NCBI RefSeq assembly: GCF_000427405.1
Contig: NZ_KE386491.1
Coordinates: 3,977,812 to 4,041,811 of the forward strand
DNA: 64,000 nt
Direction of reading: 5' to 3'
DNA from: Flectobacillus major DSM 103
GTDB taxonomy: Bacteria; Bacteroidota; Bacteroidia; Cytophagales; Spirosomataceae
Part shown: positions 53,535 through 63,401 of the stretch, piece by piece
Position numbering within the stretch: position 1 is the first letter of the stretch
Layout of the letters: every line of letters starts with the position of its first letter
Position numbers and translations under genes: made by a program
The notes under the pieces: model-generated
Seen by the model: only the letters and a program-made list of their open reading frames with translations
Told to the model about the DNA's origin: nothing
The model's database searches: none

Positions 53535-53618
53535 AAGTAAGAGTACAGATGAGTGCAAAGTTTTGATTTTTAAAATTGATTATCAAAACAATATGCCCCA
53601 AGATTTGTACTCTTACTT
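53535..53618. terminator. large nested stem-loop between convergent genes
   Basis: 13-bp perfect arms AAGTAAGAGTACA (53535-53547) and TGTACTCTTACTT (53606-53618), with an inner GTTTTGAT (53560-53567)/ATCAAAAC (53582-53589) hairpin. It lies between the desaturase and GDPD gene ends and probably serves as a bidirectional barrier. Confidence 0.5.
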
Positions 53619-53636
53619 CGTTTATAAGCTCATTTT

Positions 53637-54536
53637 TTAGGGCTTCATTTTTAGTACTCTGTCGGGGTAGTCGGTAATTAGGCCATCTGTCCCTAGGGCT
53701 TTCATCTTTTCCATATCTGCTATTTCATTCACTGTCCAAGGCATTACCTTTACACCTTTTTCATGACAAAACTGTACTCTTTCGGGTGTTAATACCGAAA
53801 AATGAGGACTGTAATATACAGGCAAAAAACCTAACGCTTTGAAGGTGTCTTCAGGCGATAAATTGCCAGTTAGTGCCGAAATAGTTATTTTTTTGTACTT
53901 TCCTGCCTCTGTTTGCTTTTGCCAGTATTTCAATATATTAAAGTCAAAACTCTGTAAAATTACCCTGTCGGGAGGTAATAGCTTGATAATATCTTTATAA
54001 ACCAAATCTGCAAATTCTTCTACAGTTTTGGGCTGATAAATACCATATTCCTGCACACCTGATTTAATTTCAACATTGTATTTTACCGCTGGAAGGCCTT
54101 TCTCTTGTAGATAAGCTTCACACGCTTTTATCATATCTTTTAAAAGAGGTTTGTGTGTAGCTATTTTTTGTTGTTCTGGAAATAAAGCATTTCCTCTAAT
54201 CCCCGAATCATACCGTTTAATTGCTTTGTATTTCATTTGGTACAGATTGAGGCTTTTTTCCTCTTCTTTTGTAACAGGCGTACCGTCGGGTTTGGTTACA
54301 TAAAGCGACAACATATAAGGCTCGTGCGAAACCACCACTTTGTTGTCTTTGGTAATACAAACATCTAATTCAAGCGTATTTACACCTAAATCGATGGCTT
54401 TTTTGAAGGCCTCTATGGTATTTTCGGGCATTAGGCCACGTGCTCCACGGTGTCCTTCTATTTCAAAAAGCTGGGCATAACCTGTAACGAGATTCATTCC
54501 CCAGAAAATGAGGGAGAGGAGGGCTGTTTTTTTCAT
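53637..54536 (-). CDS. glycerophosphodiester phosphodiesterase
   Basis: It hydrolyses glycerophosphodiesters to glycerol-3-phosphate and an alcohol in the periplasm. The start is the ATG at 54536 (MKKTALLSLIFWGMNLVTGYAQ signal peptide); the TTG at 54551 is not needed. The 299-residue GDPD barrel has the catalytic HRGARGLMPENTIEAFKKAIDLGVNTLELDV with His, Arg, Glu and Asp, then VVSHEPYM, VEIKSG, VILQSFDFNIL and PWTVNEIADMEKMKALGTDGLITDYPDRV. All key residues are intact. Confidence 0.94.
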   Translation of the reverse strand: MKKTALLSLIFWGMNLVTGYAQLFEIEGHRGARGLMPENTIEAFKKAIDLGVNTLELDVCITKDNKVVVSHEPYMLSLYVTKPDGTPVTKEEEKSLNLYQMKYKAIKRYDSGIRGNALFPEQQKIATHKPLLKDMIKACEAYLQEKGLPAVKYNVEIKSGVQEYGIYQPKTVEEFADLVYKDIIKLLPPDRVILQSFDFNILKYWQKQTEAGKYKKITISALTGNLSPEDTFKALGFLPVYYSPHFSVLTPERVQFCHEKGVKVMPWTVNEIADMEKMKALGTDGLITDYPDRVLKMKP

Positions 54537-54980
54537 AAGACTGTTTGTCAATGTAAATGGGTTGAAATGTTGATACGAGATACTATTTTACAAAAAAAGT
54601 ATGGCTTTTGGGTAGTTTGTCTACAAAAGTAGAACGCAAATGAGCAGACAAAATAGATATTACTTTATGATATTGTTAAGAATCTATAAGCCTAGCGAAG
54701 TGAAATGTTTGTATAAATAAGCTCGGGCATTTTGTTGTAACAAAATCTAATCATCTGTTTTTCATTCAAAAAGCGATATTATTCTGGAAATACTGAGCGG
54801 TTATCTATAGAAAAATTTTGAAGTAAAGGTATAGAGGCAAACGTACAATGGCCAAAGAAAGGCTTTTTATGGATTTATTGGATATTGATGAAACCATTAC
54901 GGCTACTTTTGCTCTTAATAAAATAAGGGGATGTCTTGTTGAAAAGAGTAAATCCTGCTGAAACAATTTGAAACAAAATC
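54537..54980. other. intergenic gap upstream of GDPD and the HPP gene
   Basis: Divergent region with no supported frame. I see no strong palindrome or matching promoter. It is AT-rich with one CATTTTGTTG-type repeat of no known meaning. Confidence 0.5.
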
Positions 54981-55490
54981 ATGAAACATTACTTCTCGAA
55001 ATTTAAAGCCCAAGAGCGAAGCCCCGCTCGACCGAAATGGACACATGCCTTTAGCTCGGCATTAGGTGGATTAATAGGTATTTCGGCTATTGCACTGTTG
55101 ACCGAAATGACCAAAACACCTTTATTAATGGCTCCATTTGGGGCTACCTGTGTGCTTGCCTTTGGCGTTTCCGATAGTCCATTGGCTCAGCCACGCAACA
55201 TTATTGGAGGACACGTCATTTCGGCAACCATTGGACTTATCTGTTTGAATCTTTTTGGTGATAGCTGGTACTCGATGGCTATTGGAGTGGGCTTGTCGTT
55301 GGCAGCAATGCAGTTGACCAAAACGGTACATCCACCCGCAGGAGCTAACCCCTTGGTGATAGTGCTAAGCCATGCCAAATGGAGTTTTATTTTTACACCA
55401 GTATTGTTGGGCGCCGTGATTTTGGTAGTGGTAGCATTATTTTTTAACAATGCTCACAAAACAAGAAAATACCCTCGGTATTGGCGTTGA
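54981..55490 (+). CDS. HPP-family membrane protein
   Basis: A 169-residue membrane protein with four helices and the eponymous motif KTVHPPAGANPLVIVLSH. Other marks are LLMAPFGATCVLAFGVSDSPLAQPRNIIGGHVISATIG. HPP proteins are thought to be nitrite or anion permeases in cyanobacteria and plants, but the bacterial role is uncertain. It is transcribed alone, followed by a bidirectional terminator at 55630. Confidence 0.88.
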   Translation: MKHYFSKFKAQERSPARPKWTHAFSSALGGLIGISAIALLTEMTKTPLLMAPFGATCVLAFGVSDSPLAQPRNIIGGHVISATIGLICLNLFGDSWYSMAIGVGLSLAAMQLTKTVHPPAGANPLVIVLSHAKWSFIFTPVLLGAVILVVVALFFNNAHKTRKYPRYWR

Positions 55491-55629
55491 GTTATATAAA
55501 AAACATGAGTCATCCCAAATATTAGGTAATATTAAAAAGAGACCACCTCTTTGTGTTTGTTGTGATTGAAAAGGTATTGAAGAGGCTTATCAATTGCTCA
55601 AATGATAGAAATTTAGGGGCTATTCATAA
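55491..55629. other. short intergenic region after the HPP gene
   Basis: No gene or motif seen; the following hairpin ends the transcript. A further 218 bp after the hairpin (to 55884) likewise hold no gene. Confidence 0.4.
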
Positions 55630-55667
55630 AAAAGGCGGTCGGAAATTGTTTTTCGACCGCCTTTTAT
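55630..55667. terminator. bidirectional terminator
   Basis: AAAAGGCGGTCG...CGACCGCCTTTT arms with extra AAA/TTT pairing. T runs occur on both strands, so it can stop transcripts of the HPP gene (+) and of the COG0523 operon (-). Confidence 0.8.
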
Positions 55668-55884
55668 GTTAAATATAAGCACGACACATCTTGAGCCACC
55701 AAGCAGTGCGTCGTTACGGGTAAAATCATATTCAAATGACTTAGGTTTGATATTAATTTACGAGGACTCATTTTTAGATACAAAATACTATGTCTCAATT
55801 GCTACAAGGTAGACATAAAGGATAATCACTCAATCTCAATACACTAAATTAGGAATAACTCATGTTTGTGTTTTTATAACCTTA

Positions 55885-56970
55885 TTATTTCTTAATGGTA
55901 AGTGGAATGGCAAAACTGGGTAAATCTATTGATGTTTCGTCCAATTTGCGGCAATCCATAATTTGCTTTTCAAGTATTTGCCAAATCGCTGGTTTTAAGG
56001 CTATTATTTCTATTCGGCTATCTCTTCTATATGCTATTGAGCATTCATTCAGGGGTTCTTCGCCTGTTTTATTCACAAAAATCCAATGTTTTTCACTAAT
56101 CCTGAAAACCCCCTTGATTCTTTCAAAGCCTTTGAGCGAATCAAGTACCGCTAAGAGTTGATTTTTTTGAAAAATTTCATCTGGCGAAAATACCCAGCCA
56201 CATCCATAGGTATTGAGGGAGTGTCCTTCACGACGCAGCGGTTGCCCAACCAAAGGAATTGATAAATCTTGTTCGTTATGATTGTTGGGGGTATGTTTCA
56301 TTTGTGCATGGGCATCGGTATGTAGTGCTTTGCGGTGTGGATAAGGCTCGATGTCTAGCCATGATAAATCAATATCCCCTTTTTCGACAGCAGCAATCAC
56401 AATTTTGGGAGGGAATAATGCTTTGGCCCAATTAACAAATTTTTCGGTGAGAACTTTGCCCGCCAAATCAATTTTATTGGCTATCAAAACATCGGCCAAG
56501 GTGATTTGGTCTTGATAAACGTCGTCGTCAAAATACTTGTCTTGTACCAGTTGTTGTGGGTTTATCAGACATAGCGTAGCTCGGAGGTCGATAACCTTAC
56601 TCAAAAACTCGCTTTGTAAAACATCAATAATGGCTTCTGGATGAGCAATTCCAGTGGGTTCTATCAGTATTCTATGCGGTTTTACTTGTCGAATACTTTG
56701 GGTTAAGGTAGTTTGTAATGGCAAATTAGCTGTACAACAAATACACCCTCCTGCCACGTATTTAATAGCCAAATTTTGCTGTTCAGTAGAACTCCCCTCA
56801 AAGGCTATATGGTCGATAGACACTTCCCCAAATTCGTTAACAATCACTAGCCAGCGTTCATGAGCAGGCTTATGTTGTAAAATAGTTAAAATAGTGGTGG
56901 TTTTTCCAACACCCAAAAAACCAGTAATAATATTGGTAGGAATTTTTTGAAGCACTTTTTTTTGTTCCAT
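55885..56970 (-). CDS. COG0523 (CobW/ZigA-type) metallochaperone GTPase
   Basis: A 361-residue G3E-family P-loop GTPase: Walker A GFLGVGKTTTIL (about residues 17-28), the metal-binding CxCC motif in VAGGCICCTANLPLQ, EPTGIAHPEAI (Walker B/switch II), NKID (IANKIDLAG) and a C-terminal CobW_C domain with GCGWVFSPDEIF and [17 protein letters not shown]0523 proteins insert metals, several in zinc homeostasis; the metal here is unknown. It is the last gene of a three-gene minus unit with YidD and a paralogous GTPase. Confidence 0.92.
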   Translation of the reverse strand: MEQKKVLQKIPTNIITGFLGVGKTTTILTILQHKPAHERWLVIVNEFGEVSIDHIAFEGSSTEQQNLAIKYVAGGCICCTANLPLQTTLTQSIRQVKPHRILIEPTGIAHPEAIIDVLQSEFLSKVIDLRATLCLINPQQLVQDKYFDDDVYQDQITLADVLIANKIDLAGKVLTEKFVNWAKALFPPKIVIAAVEKGDIDLSWLDIEPYPHRKALHTDAHAQMKHTPNNHNEQDLSIPLVGQPLRREGHSLNTYGCGWVFSPDEIFQKNQLLAVLDSLKGFERIKGVFRISEKHWIFVNKTGEEPLNECSIAYRRDSRIEIIALKPAIWQILEKQIMDCRKLDETSIDLPSFAIPLTIKK

Positions 56971-56997
56971 AAGTTTCTTGACGGTTTTAGCTTGAAC

Positions 56998-57252
56998 TCA
57001 ATGTTCTGGTTTTTCACAGTTACATCGGCGAGGTACAGGGTCGTAGCCACTTCCGCCCCAAGGGTGGCACGAAGCTATGCGTTTAAAACCTAAGCTTGCA
57101 CCTTTCCAAAAGCCCCATTCTCGAATGGCCTCAATCATATATTGCGAGCATGTAGGGGTGTATCGACAAGCATTAGGAAAATACGGAGATAGTACCGCTT
57201 GGTATAAGCGAACAAAAGCAATCAATAAGCCTGAAAAAAGTTTTCCTATCAT
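56998..57252 (-). CDS. yidD: membrane protein insertion efficiency factor YidD
   Basis: From the ATG at 57252 the product is 84 residues (an upstream in-frame start at 57300 overlaps the preceding gene). The HAF domain is complete: [36 protein letters not shown], then [24 protein letters not shown]. It assists the YidC/SecYEG insertion of membrane proteins. The gene lies between two COG0523 genes, 2 bp from the upstream stop and 27 bp from the next start. This is an unusual neighbourhood; yidD is normally near rpmH-rnpA-yidC. Confidence 0.95.
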   Translation of the reverse strand: MIGKLFSGLLIAFVRLYQAVLSPYFPNACRYTPTCSQYMIEAIREWGFWKGASLGFKRIASCHPWGGSGYDPVPRRCNCEKPEH

Positions 57253-57254
57253 GA

Positions 57255-58283
57255 TTATGGTTGAATACACGCCAATAGCTGAGTTTCGATTGCCTTCCAA
57301 TCGAGTGGTTCTGATGCAATTAGCTCAATTCGGCTATCTCGTCGGTAGGCAATATAATGGCTGGTTGGCATACCCTCTACACAATTGTACAAATACCAGT
57401 CTGCCCCTGTTCTAAAAATACCTTTTGCCCTGTGAATATGATTTTCGAGGTACAATTTTACAATAAGCATATTGAGCTTATTCAAATCAAAAAGCTCTTT
57501 ATTAGAAAATATCCATCCACAACTATAACTCCCCAAACCTTTACTTGGTTTCATGATGGGTTTACCAACTTTGGGAATTTGTTTGAATAGAACCGATTGT
57601 GTTGTAGCAATATGAGTGGCTTCGCCCAAATGTTCGTTTGGATAACTGGCTATTCGGTTTTCGTCGATACCTAAATCGAGCCATTCTAGTTTTAGGTGGG
57701 CTTGATTAATGCGGTCAACAATTAATTTTGCAGGATATAGGTCGTCGGCATATTCCCAGAAAAATTCCATTGCGTCCTCGCTACATAAGTCTGTTTTATT
57801 GGCAACCAATACATCGGCTAGAGATATTTGGTCGATATACGTACCGTCGGTTTGGTAGCGTTCTTTGGCCAACTGTGCAGGATTGATAATACAAATAGTG
57901 GAATTGACAAAAACATCGTTTGAGAAAGCTCGACTTTTGAGTAAATCAAGAATACTTGCAGGATGCCCCATCCCTGTAGGTTCAATCAGAATACGGTCGG
58001 GACGAAGCTTGGCTAACATTAATTGTAGCGTAAAATGCATAGACTGTGCCGCCGAGCAACAGATGCACCCACCTTCTACTTCCATGACTTGTAGCTGACT
58101 GTCGTTGCCAGCCGAAAGGGTAAGGTGGTCGATAGACACCTCCCCAAATTCGTTGACTAATACAGCCCATTTTTCATTTTCGGGCTTTATTTTGAGAAGA
58201 TTAACAATTGCAGTGGTTTTGCCAACACCCAAATATCCAGTAATTAGGTTAACGGGAATTCTATTTTTTATTTCTGATGACAT
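57255..58283 (-). CDS. COG0523 (CobW/ZigA-type) metallochaperone GTPase, paralogue
   Basis: A 342-residue paralogue of the protein at 55885-56970. It has Walker [13 protein letters not shown], CxCC in [26 protein letters not shown], the guanine motif ANKTDLC and the C-terminal domain with [17 protein letters not shown] and [15 protein letters not shown]. The two are similar along their whole length, suggesting duplication. It is the first gene of the unit; the three genes are almost contiguous. The metal is not determined. Confidence 0.92.
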   Translation of the reverse strand: MSSEIKNRIPVNLITGYLGVGKTTAIVNLLKIKPENEKWAVLVNEFGEVSIDHLTLSAGNDSQLQVMEVEGGCICCSAAQSMHFTLQLMLAKLRPDRILIEPTGMGHPASILDLLKSRAFSNDVFVNSTICIINPAQLAKERYQTDGTYIDQISLADVLVANKTDLCSEDAMEFFWEYADDLYPAKLIVDRINQAHLKLEWLDLGIDENRIASYPNEHLGEATHIATTQSVLFKQIPKVGKPIMKPSKGLGSYSCGWIFSNKELFDLNKLNMLIVKLYLENHIHRAKGIFRTGADWYLYNCVEGMPTSHYIAYRRDSRIELIASEPLDWKAIETQLLACIQP

Positions 58284-58452
58284 TACTTTCTATTTATACT
58301 TTGTACAAATTTAAGCAATGTTCATGAGTCTTGATGGCGAAAATAATATAGACGATAAGAAGAAGGGGACATGACACACCCAAAAGCTGGAATCCCAAGT
58401 ATATTCCTAAGGTTATAGAAAAGATACTTGGGATATATCAGGATAAATAGCA

Positions 58453-59331
58453 TTAGGCCTTAGACCGTTTGCGTTTTTTGGTATAAATACATTCGCTAGG
58501 AGCTGATTTGATATAATATGACTTGAAATTCAGGGCTTTAGGGTCGGTACAGCCAATGAGGCTCAATACCTCAACCTTCCGAAATTCAACAGGATGACTT
58601 TCGCTTTGTAATGAAATATACCCTTGGGTCAACATTTTGCCATCTTCTTTGTAAAAAGGATTGTAGCCATCAACATTGCCACCGCCAATTTGAGGTTTTT
58701 GGTATTCCATTACCATTTCGCCATTAACGTAGTGTCTGATAAGCGAGTCACCCAAAACCATGACTTCAGCACGTACCCACTGGTCGCCATTATAGGTTTT
58801 TGATTTTGAGTTGAGGCAGTGAGGGGTAAAAAGTTTACCATTGATTTCTACATTAGTACCTGGTGTACACAAATTGCAAGTAGTACGCTCGCCTTTACCT
58901 GTTCCGCCAAGAAGCTGTACTTCTATCGAAATCGGGAAATCTTGGTCTTTGCCCATAGAAGCTGCGGGCTGACAATGCAGCATAATTCCACTATTGCGAA
59001 AAGCCCATCCTGGCCCTTCAGGAGCTTGTTCGCCAACAAAGCGATATTCGGTAGCGATGATATAATTAGAGAATTTTTCTTTGTAAAAAATATGCCCAAA
59101 GCGTTCATTGAATTTGTCGTAACCATCGTAAGCTACAACCAATTTGCCATCTTTTACTCGAAAAGTATTAGCAAAATTATCGTTTAAGTCGTAATTCCTG
59201 ATTTTAATATCCCAGCCATCAAGGTTTTTTCCATTAAAAAGCTGTTTCCATTCTTTAGTATCCGCTTTGATTTGGGCTTGAGTACACCAAGCTACCCAAC
59301 ACAAAAGAACTGTTAAAAAGTGTTTTTTCAT
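58453..59331 (-). CDS. DUF1080 (3-keto-disaccharide hydrolase-type) secreted protein
   Basis: The ATG at 59331 gives 292 residues with a signal peptide (MKKHFLTVLLCWVAWCTQAQ). The DUF1080 concanavalin-like domain shows WKQLFNGKNLDGWDIKIRNYDL, IFYKEKFSNYIIATEYRF, GWAFRNSGIMLHCQP, VEVQLLGG-like IEVQLLGGTGKGER and QGYISLQSESHPVEFRKVEVLSL. A cysteine-containing tail (IGCTDPKALNFKSYY...) follows. DUF1080 proteins are sugar-binding or hydrolase-like; some are 3-keto-disaccharide hydrolases. It is probably periplasmic. There is no evident sugar operon beside it. Confidence 0.88.
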   Translation of the reverse strand: MKKHFLTVLLCWVAWCTQAQIKADTKEWKQLFNGKNLDGWDIKIRNYDLNDNFANTFRVKDGKLVVAYDGYDKFNERFGHIFYKEKFSNYIIATEYRFVGEQAPEGPGWAFRNSGIMLHCQPAASMGKDQDFPISIEVQLLGGTGKGERTTCNLCTPGTNVEINGKLFTPHCLNSKSKTYNGDQWVRAEVMVLGDSLIRHYVNGEMVMEYQKPQIGGGNVDGYNPFYKEDGKMLTQGYISLQSESHPVEFRKVEVLSLIGCTDPKALNFKSYYIKSAPSECIYTKKRKRSKA

Positions 59332-59415
59332 AATCATGAAAAGGGTTAAATAATTAAAGGTAAGTTTTGCAAAAAGGTAAAACCCGAATTCCGTACAAAT
59401 TAGGTATTATTGAGA

Positions 59416-59468
59416 GTACAAAGGGCTTTCTTTCAAGTTATGATAAGGTTTTCAAAGCCACTTTGTAC
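59416..59468. terminator. stem-loop between the aldehyde dehydrogenase and DUF1080 genes
   Basis: GTACAAAG-GGCTTT (59416-59429) pairs with AAAGCC-A-CTTTGTAC (59454-59468) around a 24-nt loop. It likely ends the minus-strand dehydrogenase transcript, although the T run is weak. Confidence 0.45.
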
Positions 59469-59574
59469 CTATTAAATAAGAGAAGAGTACAACCGTATTT
59501 TATACTTCAATAGTGGCATGACAACCTATTGGTGAGTTATAAAAAATTATACTCTTATTGAAATACCCAGCTCT

Positions 59575-61047
59575 TTATTTTTTCCACTCATTATCTTGGA
59601 TTCGCCATATCTGAAGCGGATTATCAGTTTTCAGAGCATCGGGCAACAAACTTTCGGGAAAGTTTTGGAAACTGGCAGGACGTACAAATCGCTTGATAGC
59701 ATCAGGGCCAACAGCTCCAAAACGGGAGTCGGTACTGGCAGGAAAAGGTCCGCCATGTTGCATAGCATACCCAACCTCGACCCCTGTGGGTACGCCATTG
59801 AATATCAAACGTCCACAAATATTGTGTAGGGATTCTACCAGTGGCTTATTGGCCAACAGTTCTTGCTCGGTAGCCATCAAAGTAGCCGTTAGCTGTCCTT
59901 CCAAATGTTCAATTACAGCCAGTAGCTCGGCTGTATTTTGGCATTTTACTACCAACGAGAAAGGCCCAAAAACCTCTTGATGTAAAGTTGGGTTATCCAA
60001 AAACACCGAGGCATCAACCGAAGCTACTGTAGGCACAGCCTGAATAATCCCCGATTTTTCTACCTTCGATTCAGCCTCTAATGTTACACCTTCCTGAGCT
60101 GTTACAACGGTTCTTTTACCTTCATAGTTTTGATAAATCCCTGCATGCAGCATAGGAGCAGGAGCTACGCCTTCAATAGCTGTTGCCAAATCGTGGATAA
60201 AAGTCGTCAGAGCAGGGCTATCAATAGCCAGTAATAAACCAGGATTGGTACAAAACTGCCCCATACCCAAGGTAATAGAACCAGCATATAAGGTGGCTAT
60301 AGCCGAAGCATCTTGTTCGAGTTTTTCGGGCATCAAAACTACAGGATTGATGCTACCCATTTCGGCAAATACAGGAATCGGTTCAGGTCTTTGATTGGCT
60401 AAATCAAAAAGGGCTTTACCACCCGCAAAAGACCCCGTAAAGCCTACAGCTTTGGTAGCTGGGTGTAATACCAATGCTTTTCCTACTTCAAAACTATGGC
60501 CAGCAATATGGGCAAATACCCCCTGAGGCATATTACATTTTTCGGCGGCCTTGGTAATGGCATGAGCCACTAATTCTGAAGTTTTGGCATGGGCTGGATG
60601 CCCTTTTACTACTACAGGACAGCCAGCAGCCAAAGCCGAGGCAGTATCGCCACCAGCCGTAGAATACGCAAAAGGGAAATTGCTTGCCCCAAATACAACC
60701 ACTGTACCAATGGGTACAAGCATTTTACGTACATCGGGCTTGGGCAAAGGTTGTCGGCTAGGATTGGGCGAATCCAAACGGGCTTCTACCCATGAGCCTT
60801 CCTCAAGCAGGTTGGCAAAAGTATGTAGTTGAAAAATAGTGCGTCCACGCTCGCCAAGTAGCCTTGCCGTAGGAATATTGGTTTCCAAATGAGCTGTTTC
60901 GATGAGTTGGTCGCCTAAGGCTTCAATTTCTTCGGCAATACTTCGTAGAAAAAGGGCTTTTTCTCGACCCGACACATTTCTATATTGCTTAAATGCCTCT
61001 GCCGATTGAAGCATAAGGGTGTTTACTTCTTGTTGAATATCTGTCAT
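59575..61047 (-). CDS. 2,5-dioxovalerate (alpha-ketoglutarate semialdehyde) dehydrogenase
   Basis: A 490-residue NAD(P)-dependent aldehyde dehydrogenase of the KGSADH type. It has VVFGASNFPFAYSTAGGDTASALAAGCPVVVKGHP for the cofactor cleft, GFTGSFAGGKALF, the general base in FAEMGSINPVVLMP and the nucleophile cysteine in GMGQFCTNPGLLL. The family oxidises alpha-ketoglutarate semialdehyde to alpha-ketoglutarate in pentose, glucarate or hydroxyproline breakdown. No other genes of those pathways are adjacent. It is transcribed alone. Confidence 0.9.
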   Translation of the reverse strand: MTDIQQEVNTLMLQSAEAFKQYRNVSGREKALFLRSIAEEIEALGDQLIETAHLETNIPTARLLGERGRTIFQLHTFANLLEEGSWVEARLDSPNPSRQPLPKPDVRKMLVPIGTVVVFGASNFPFAYSTAGGDTASALAAGCPVVVKGHPAHAKTSELVAHAITKAAEKCNMPQGVFAHIAGHSFEVGKALVLHPATKAVGFTGSFAGGKALFDLANQRPEPIPVFAEMGSINPVVLMPEKLEQDASAIATLYAGSITLGMGQFCTNPGLLLAIDSPALTTFIHDLATAIEGVAPAPMLHAGIYQNYEGKRTVVTAQEGVTLEAESKVEKSGIIQAVPTVASVDASVFLDNPTLHQEVFGPFSLVVKCQNTAELLAVIEHLEGQLTATLMATEQELLANKPLVESLHNICGRLIFNGVPTGVEVGYAMQHGGPFPASTDSRFGAVGPDAIKRFVRPASFQNFPESLLPDALKTDNPLQIWRIQDNEWKK

Positions 61048-61177
61048 GATAGGATGAATAAAAAATCTAGTCTAAAATAGATAGTAACTTAATATGAATA
61101 AAGCCGATTTATTCTATTGGTAAAAAGTCGTTTGTAAATATAATATACTCCTATAGCAATAGTATCCTGAAAAATAA

Positions 61178-61202
61178 AGCCTGAGATAAACTACCTCAGG
61201 CT
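61178..61202 (-). terminator. terminator of the MORN-like gene
   Basis: AGCCTGAG and CTCAGGCT arms with a 9-nt loop; on the minus strand TTTATTTTT follows. It lies 5 bp beyond the stop at 61208. Confidence 0.8.
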
Positions 61203-61207
61203 CTTGT

Positions 61208-62209
61208 CTAATTATCGTCGTCGTCGTCGCTTTTCTTTTTTACTTGTTTAGGAGCTTCGTAAATAAGCTTTCCTTTATCATCACGTTCTTGTAGTACAAC
61301 AGGTGCTGTTTTGTCAAATTTATCTTTGGGGTACATCGTTTCTCTTTTGAGGCGACCCATTGCTCCAAACTGGTGGTATTCTCGCCAGCGGCCTATTTTT
61401 ACGCTATCGTCCATTTTGCCTTCCTCTTTAAGCTGACCACCTTCATAAAAAGCACGATATTCGCCTGTAACTTTGCCATGTTGTACAGGAATCACCTCTT
61501 TGATTTTCTTTTGCTCTTTGTCGTAGTACGAAATATGCGAATCAGCCAAAAAGCCACTCTTGTATTTTGTTTTGGTTAGCAAAACGTATTCTTGGTTGTA
61601 GGTTTCCCAGCGGCCATCTTTTACCCCAACATCAAAAAATCCCTCTTCTACGAGTTCATCATTAACATATTTTTTGTAGGGGCCATGACAAACCTCACCA
61701 TAGTTTTTGTCTTTGCGAGGCACATTCGTAATTCTGCGGAGTTTGGGGTCGTACCACCAGATTTCCTTGGCATAAATACTCGGCTCAGCTTCATCAGGAT
61801 TACGTAATACATTAATTTCTTCAATTGTTAGGCGTACACCAGTACCATATTCGCCGATACGCCTCTCAAACTTAACAGCATTGTATTCGTCGCGTGGGGC
61901 TTTTTTTACTTTTTTACTCTTCTTAGATTTATGCAGTTTCAAACCCAAATCGGCAGTTAGATCGGACGAAAACCTTTCTGCTTCATCTTTATTTTTTTTC
62001 AAATCCTCTTTAACATCCTTGATAGTTTGTTTGGCATTTTTGATATTATCTAGCACATCGGTTTGAATGAGCCCCCCCAGCAAACCTTTTTTTCGGGTAG
62101 TAGTATCGGTTTGGGGTTTACTCTTGGTTTTGAACTCGTCTTGTTGAGCAATAACCCAATGGCTCGCAAAGAAAAGAACAACAGCAAATAGAAAGGATAA
62201 ACTTCTCAT
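61208..62209 (-). CDS. secreted MORN/YwqK-repeat protein
   Basis: A 333-residue protein with a signal peptide (MRSLSFLFAVVLFFASHWVIAQ), a long lysine-rich coiled region (about 40-110: IKNAKQTIKDVKEDLKKNKDEAERF... KKSKKVKKAPRDEY) and a beta-rich half with YwqK/MORN-like repeats: HGPYKKYVNDELVEEGFFDVGVKDGRWETYNQ, GKVTGEYRAFYEGGQLKEEGKMDDSVKIGRWREYHQ. It ends KKKSDDDDDN. Such repeats are called toxin-antitoxin YwqK in databases without functional support here. Envelope role is unknown. Lies upstream of fcl, divergently. Confidence 0.8.
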   Translation of the reverse strand: MRSLSFLFAVVLFFASHWVIAQQDEFKTKSKPQTDTTTRKKGLLGGLIQTDVLDNIKNAKQTIKDVKEDLKKNKDEAERFSSDLTADLGLKLHKSKKSKKVKKAPRDEYNAVKFERRIGEYGTGVRLTIEEINVLRNPDEAEPSIYAKEIWWYDPKLRRITNVPRKDKNYGEVCHGPYKKYVNDELVEEGFFDVGVKDGRWETYNQEYVLLTKTKYKSGFLADSHISYYDKEQKKIKEVIPVQHGKVTGEYRAFYEGGQLKEEGKMDDSVKIGRWREYHQFGAMGRLKRETMYPKDKFDKTAPVVLQERDDKGKLIYEAPKQVKKKSDDDDDN

Positions 62210-62400
62210 GGGTAGTACGTAGTCAAAGGCTAATGTATTACTTTTGCAAACGAAAAAAGTAAGTTTTTATTTTTTAAGACAAAAGAAGGAAGATATTGCT
62301 CGAAAGACAAATTTAACTCTGATGATTTATGAGTTAAAGTCTATATTTCGATAGAATATGGTTATTTCTATCATAAATTTTACCCGAAACAGCACTTAAA

Positions 62401-63342
62401 GTGGAAAAAGACGCAAAAATTTACATAGCGGGACACAGAGGAATGGTTGGCTCTGCTATTCTTAGAAAACTGCAAAAAGAAGGATATTCTAATTTTGTAC
62501 TTCGGACCTCGAAGGAACTCGACCTCCGCAATCAACAAGCCGTTTTAGATTTTTTTGAAACAGAAAAACCCGATTACGTGTTTTTGGCTGCGGCCAAAGT
62601 CGGTGGTATTGTGGCTAATAATACCTATCGTGCCGATTTTTTGTTTGAAAATCTCAGTATTCAAAATAATGTTATTCATAGTGCCTATTTGTTTGGGGTA
62701 AAGAAATTGATGTTTTTGGGTTCGTCGTGTATTTATCCAAAATTAGCCCCTCAGCCTCTTAAAGAAGAATACCTTTTGAGTGGGTATTTGGAGCATACCA
62801 ACGAGCCTTATGCTATTGCCAAAATTGCAGGTATCAAAATGTGTGAAGAATACCGCAATCAGTATGGTTGTAATTTTATTTCGGTAATGCCCACCAACTT
62901 GTATGGCCCCAACGATAACTACGACCTCCAAAAATCACATGTTTTACCAGCTATGATTCGCAAGTTTCATGAAGCCAAAGTCAATGGGGTAGCTCAGGTA
63001 AATTTGTGGGGAACAGGCTCGCCTATGCGTGAATTCCTCCATGCCGATGACCTTGCGTCAGCGTGTTTGTTTTTGATGGAAAACTACAACGAACTGGAGT
63101 TTGTGAATATTGGTACTGGCTCGGATGTTACGATAAAAGAGTTAGCCAATATTGTAAAAAATGTAGTAGGTTTTGAGGGCGATATTGTATGGGATACCAC
63201 CAAGCCCGACGGTACACCTCGTAAATTAATGGATGTATCAAGGTTGAATGAGTTTGGCTGGAAACATACCATCGACATCGAGCAAGGAATAGCCTTGGCG
63301 TACCAAGATTTTTTGGTAAACCACGATGCCCTTAGGCTTTAA
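62401..63342 (+). CDS. fcl: GDP-L-fucose synthase
   Basis: It converts GDP-4-keto-6-deoxymannose to GDP-L-fucose using NADPH. The 313 residues, from a GTG start, form an extended-SDR: glycine motif [14 protein letters not shown] (10-23), catalytic serine/cysteine region [17 protein letters not shown] (YxxxK), [28 protein letters not shown], and [20 protein letters not shown]. All are standard. GDP-mannose for this pathway is made by manC at 34.9 kb. The gmd dehydratase is not in the window. Confidence 0.96.
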   Translation: MEKDAKIYIAGHRGMVGSAILRKLQKEGYSNFVLRTSKELDLRNQQAVLDFFETEKPDYVFLAAAKVGGIVANNTYRADFLFENLSIQNNVIHSAYLFGVKKLMFLGSSCIYPKLAPQPLKEEYLLSGYLEHTNEPYAIAKIAGIKMCEEYRNQYGCNFISVMPTNLYGPNDNYDLQKSHVLPAMIRKFHEAKVNGVAQVNLWGTGSPMREFLHADDLASACLFLMENYNELEFVNIGTGSDVTIKELANIVKNVVGFEGDIVWDTTKPDGTPRKLMDVSRLNEFGWKHTIDIEQGIALAYQDFLVNHDALRL

Positions 63343-63401
63343 TAGTAGTGTTGACTATTATTAAAACATTACAGACAACGACTTAATTTATTCATAAAAA
63401 A

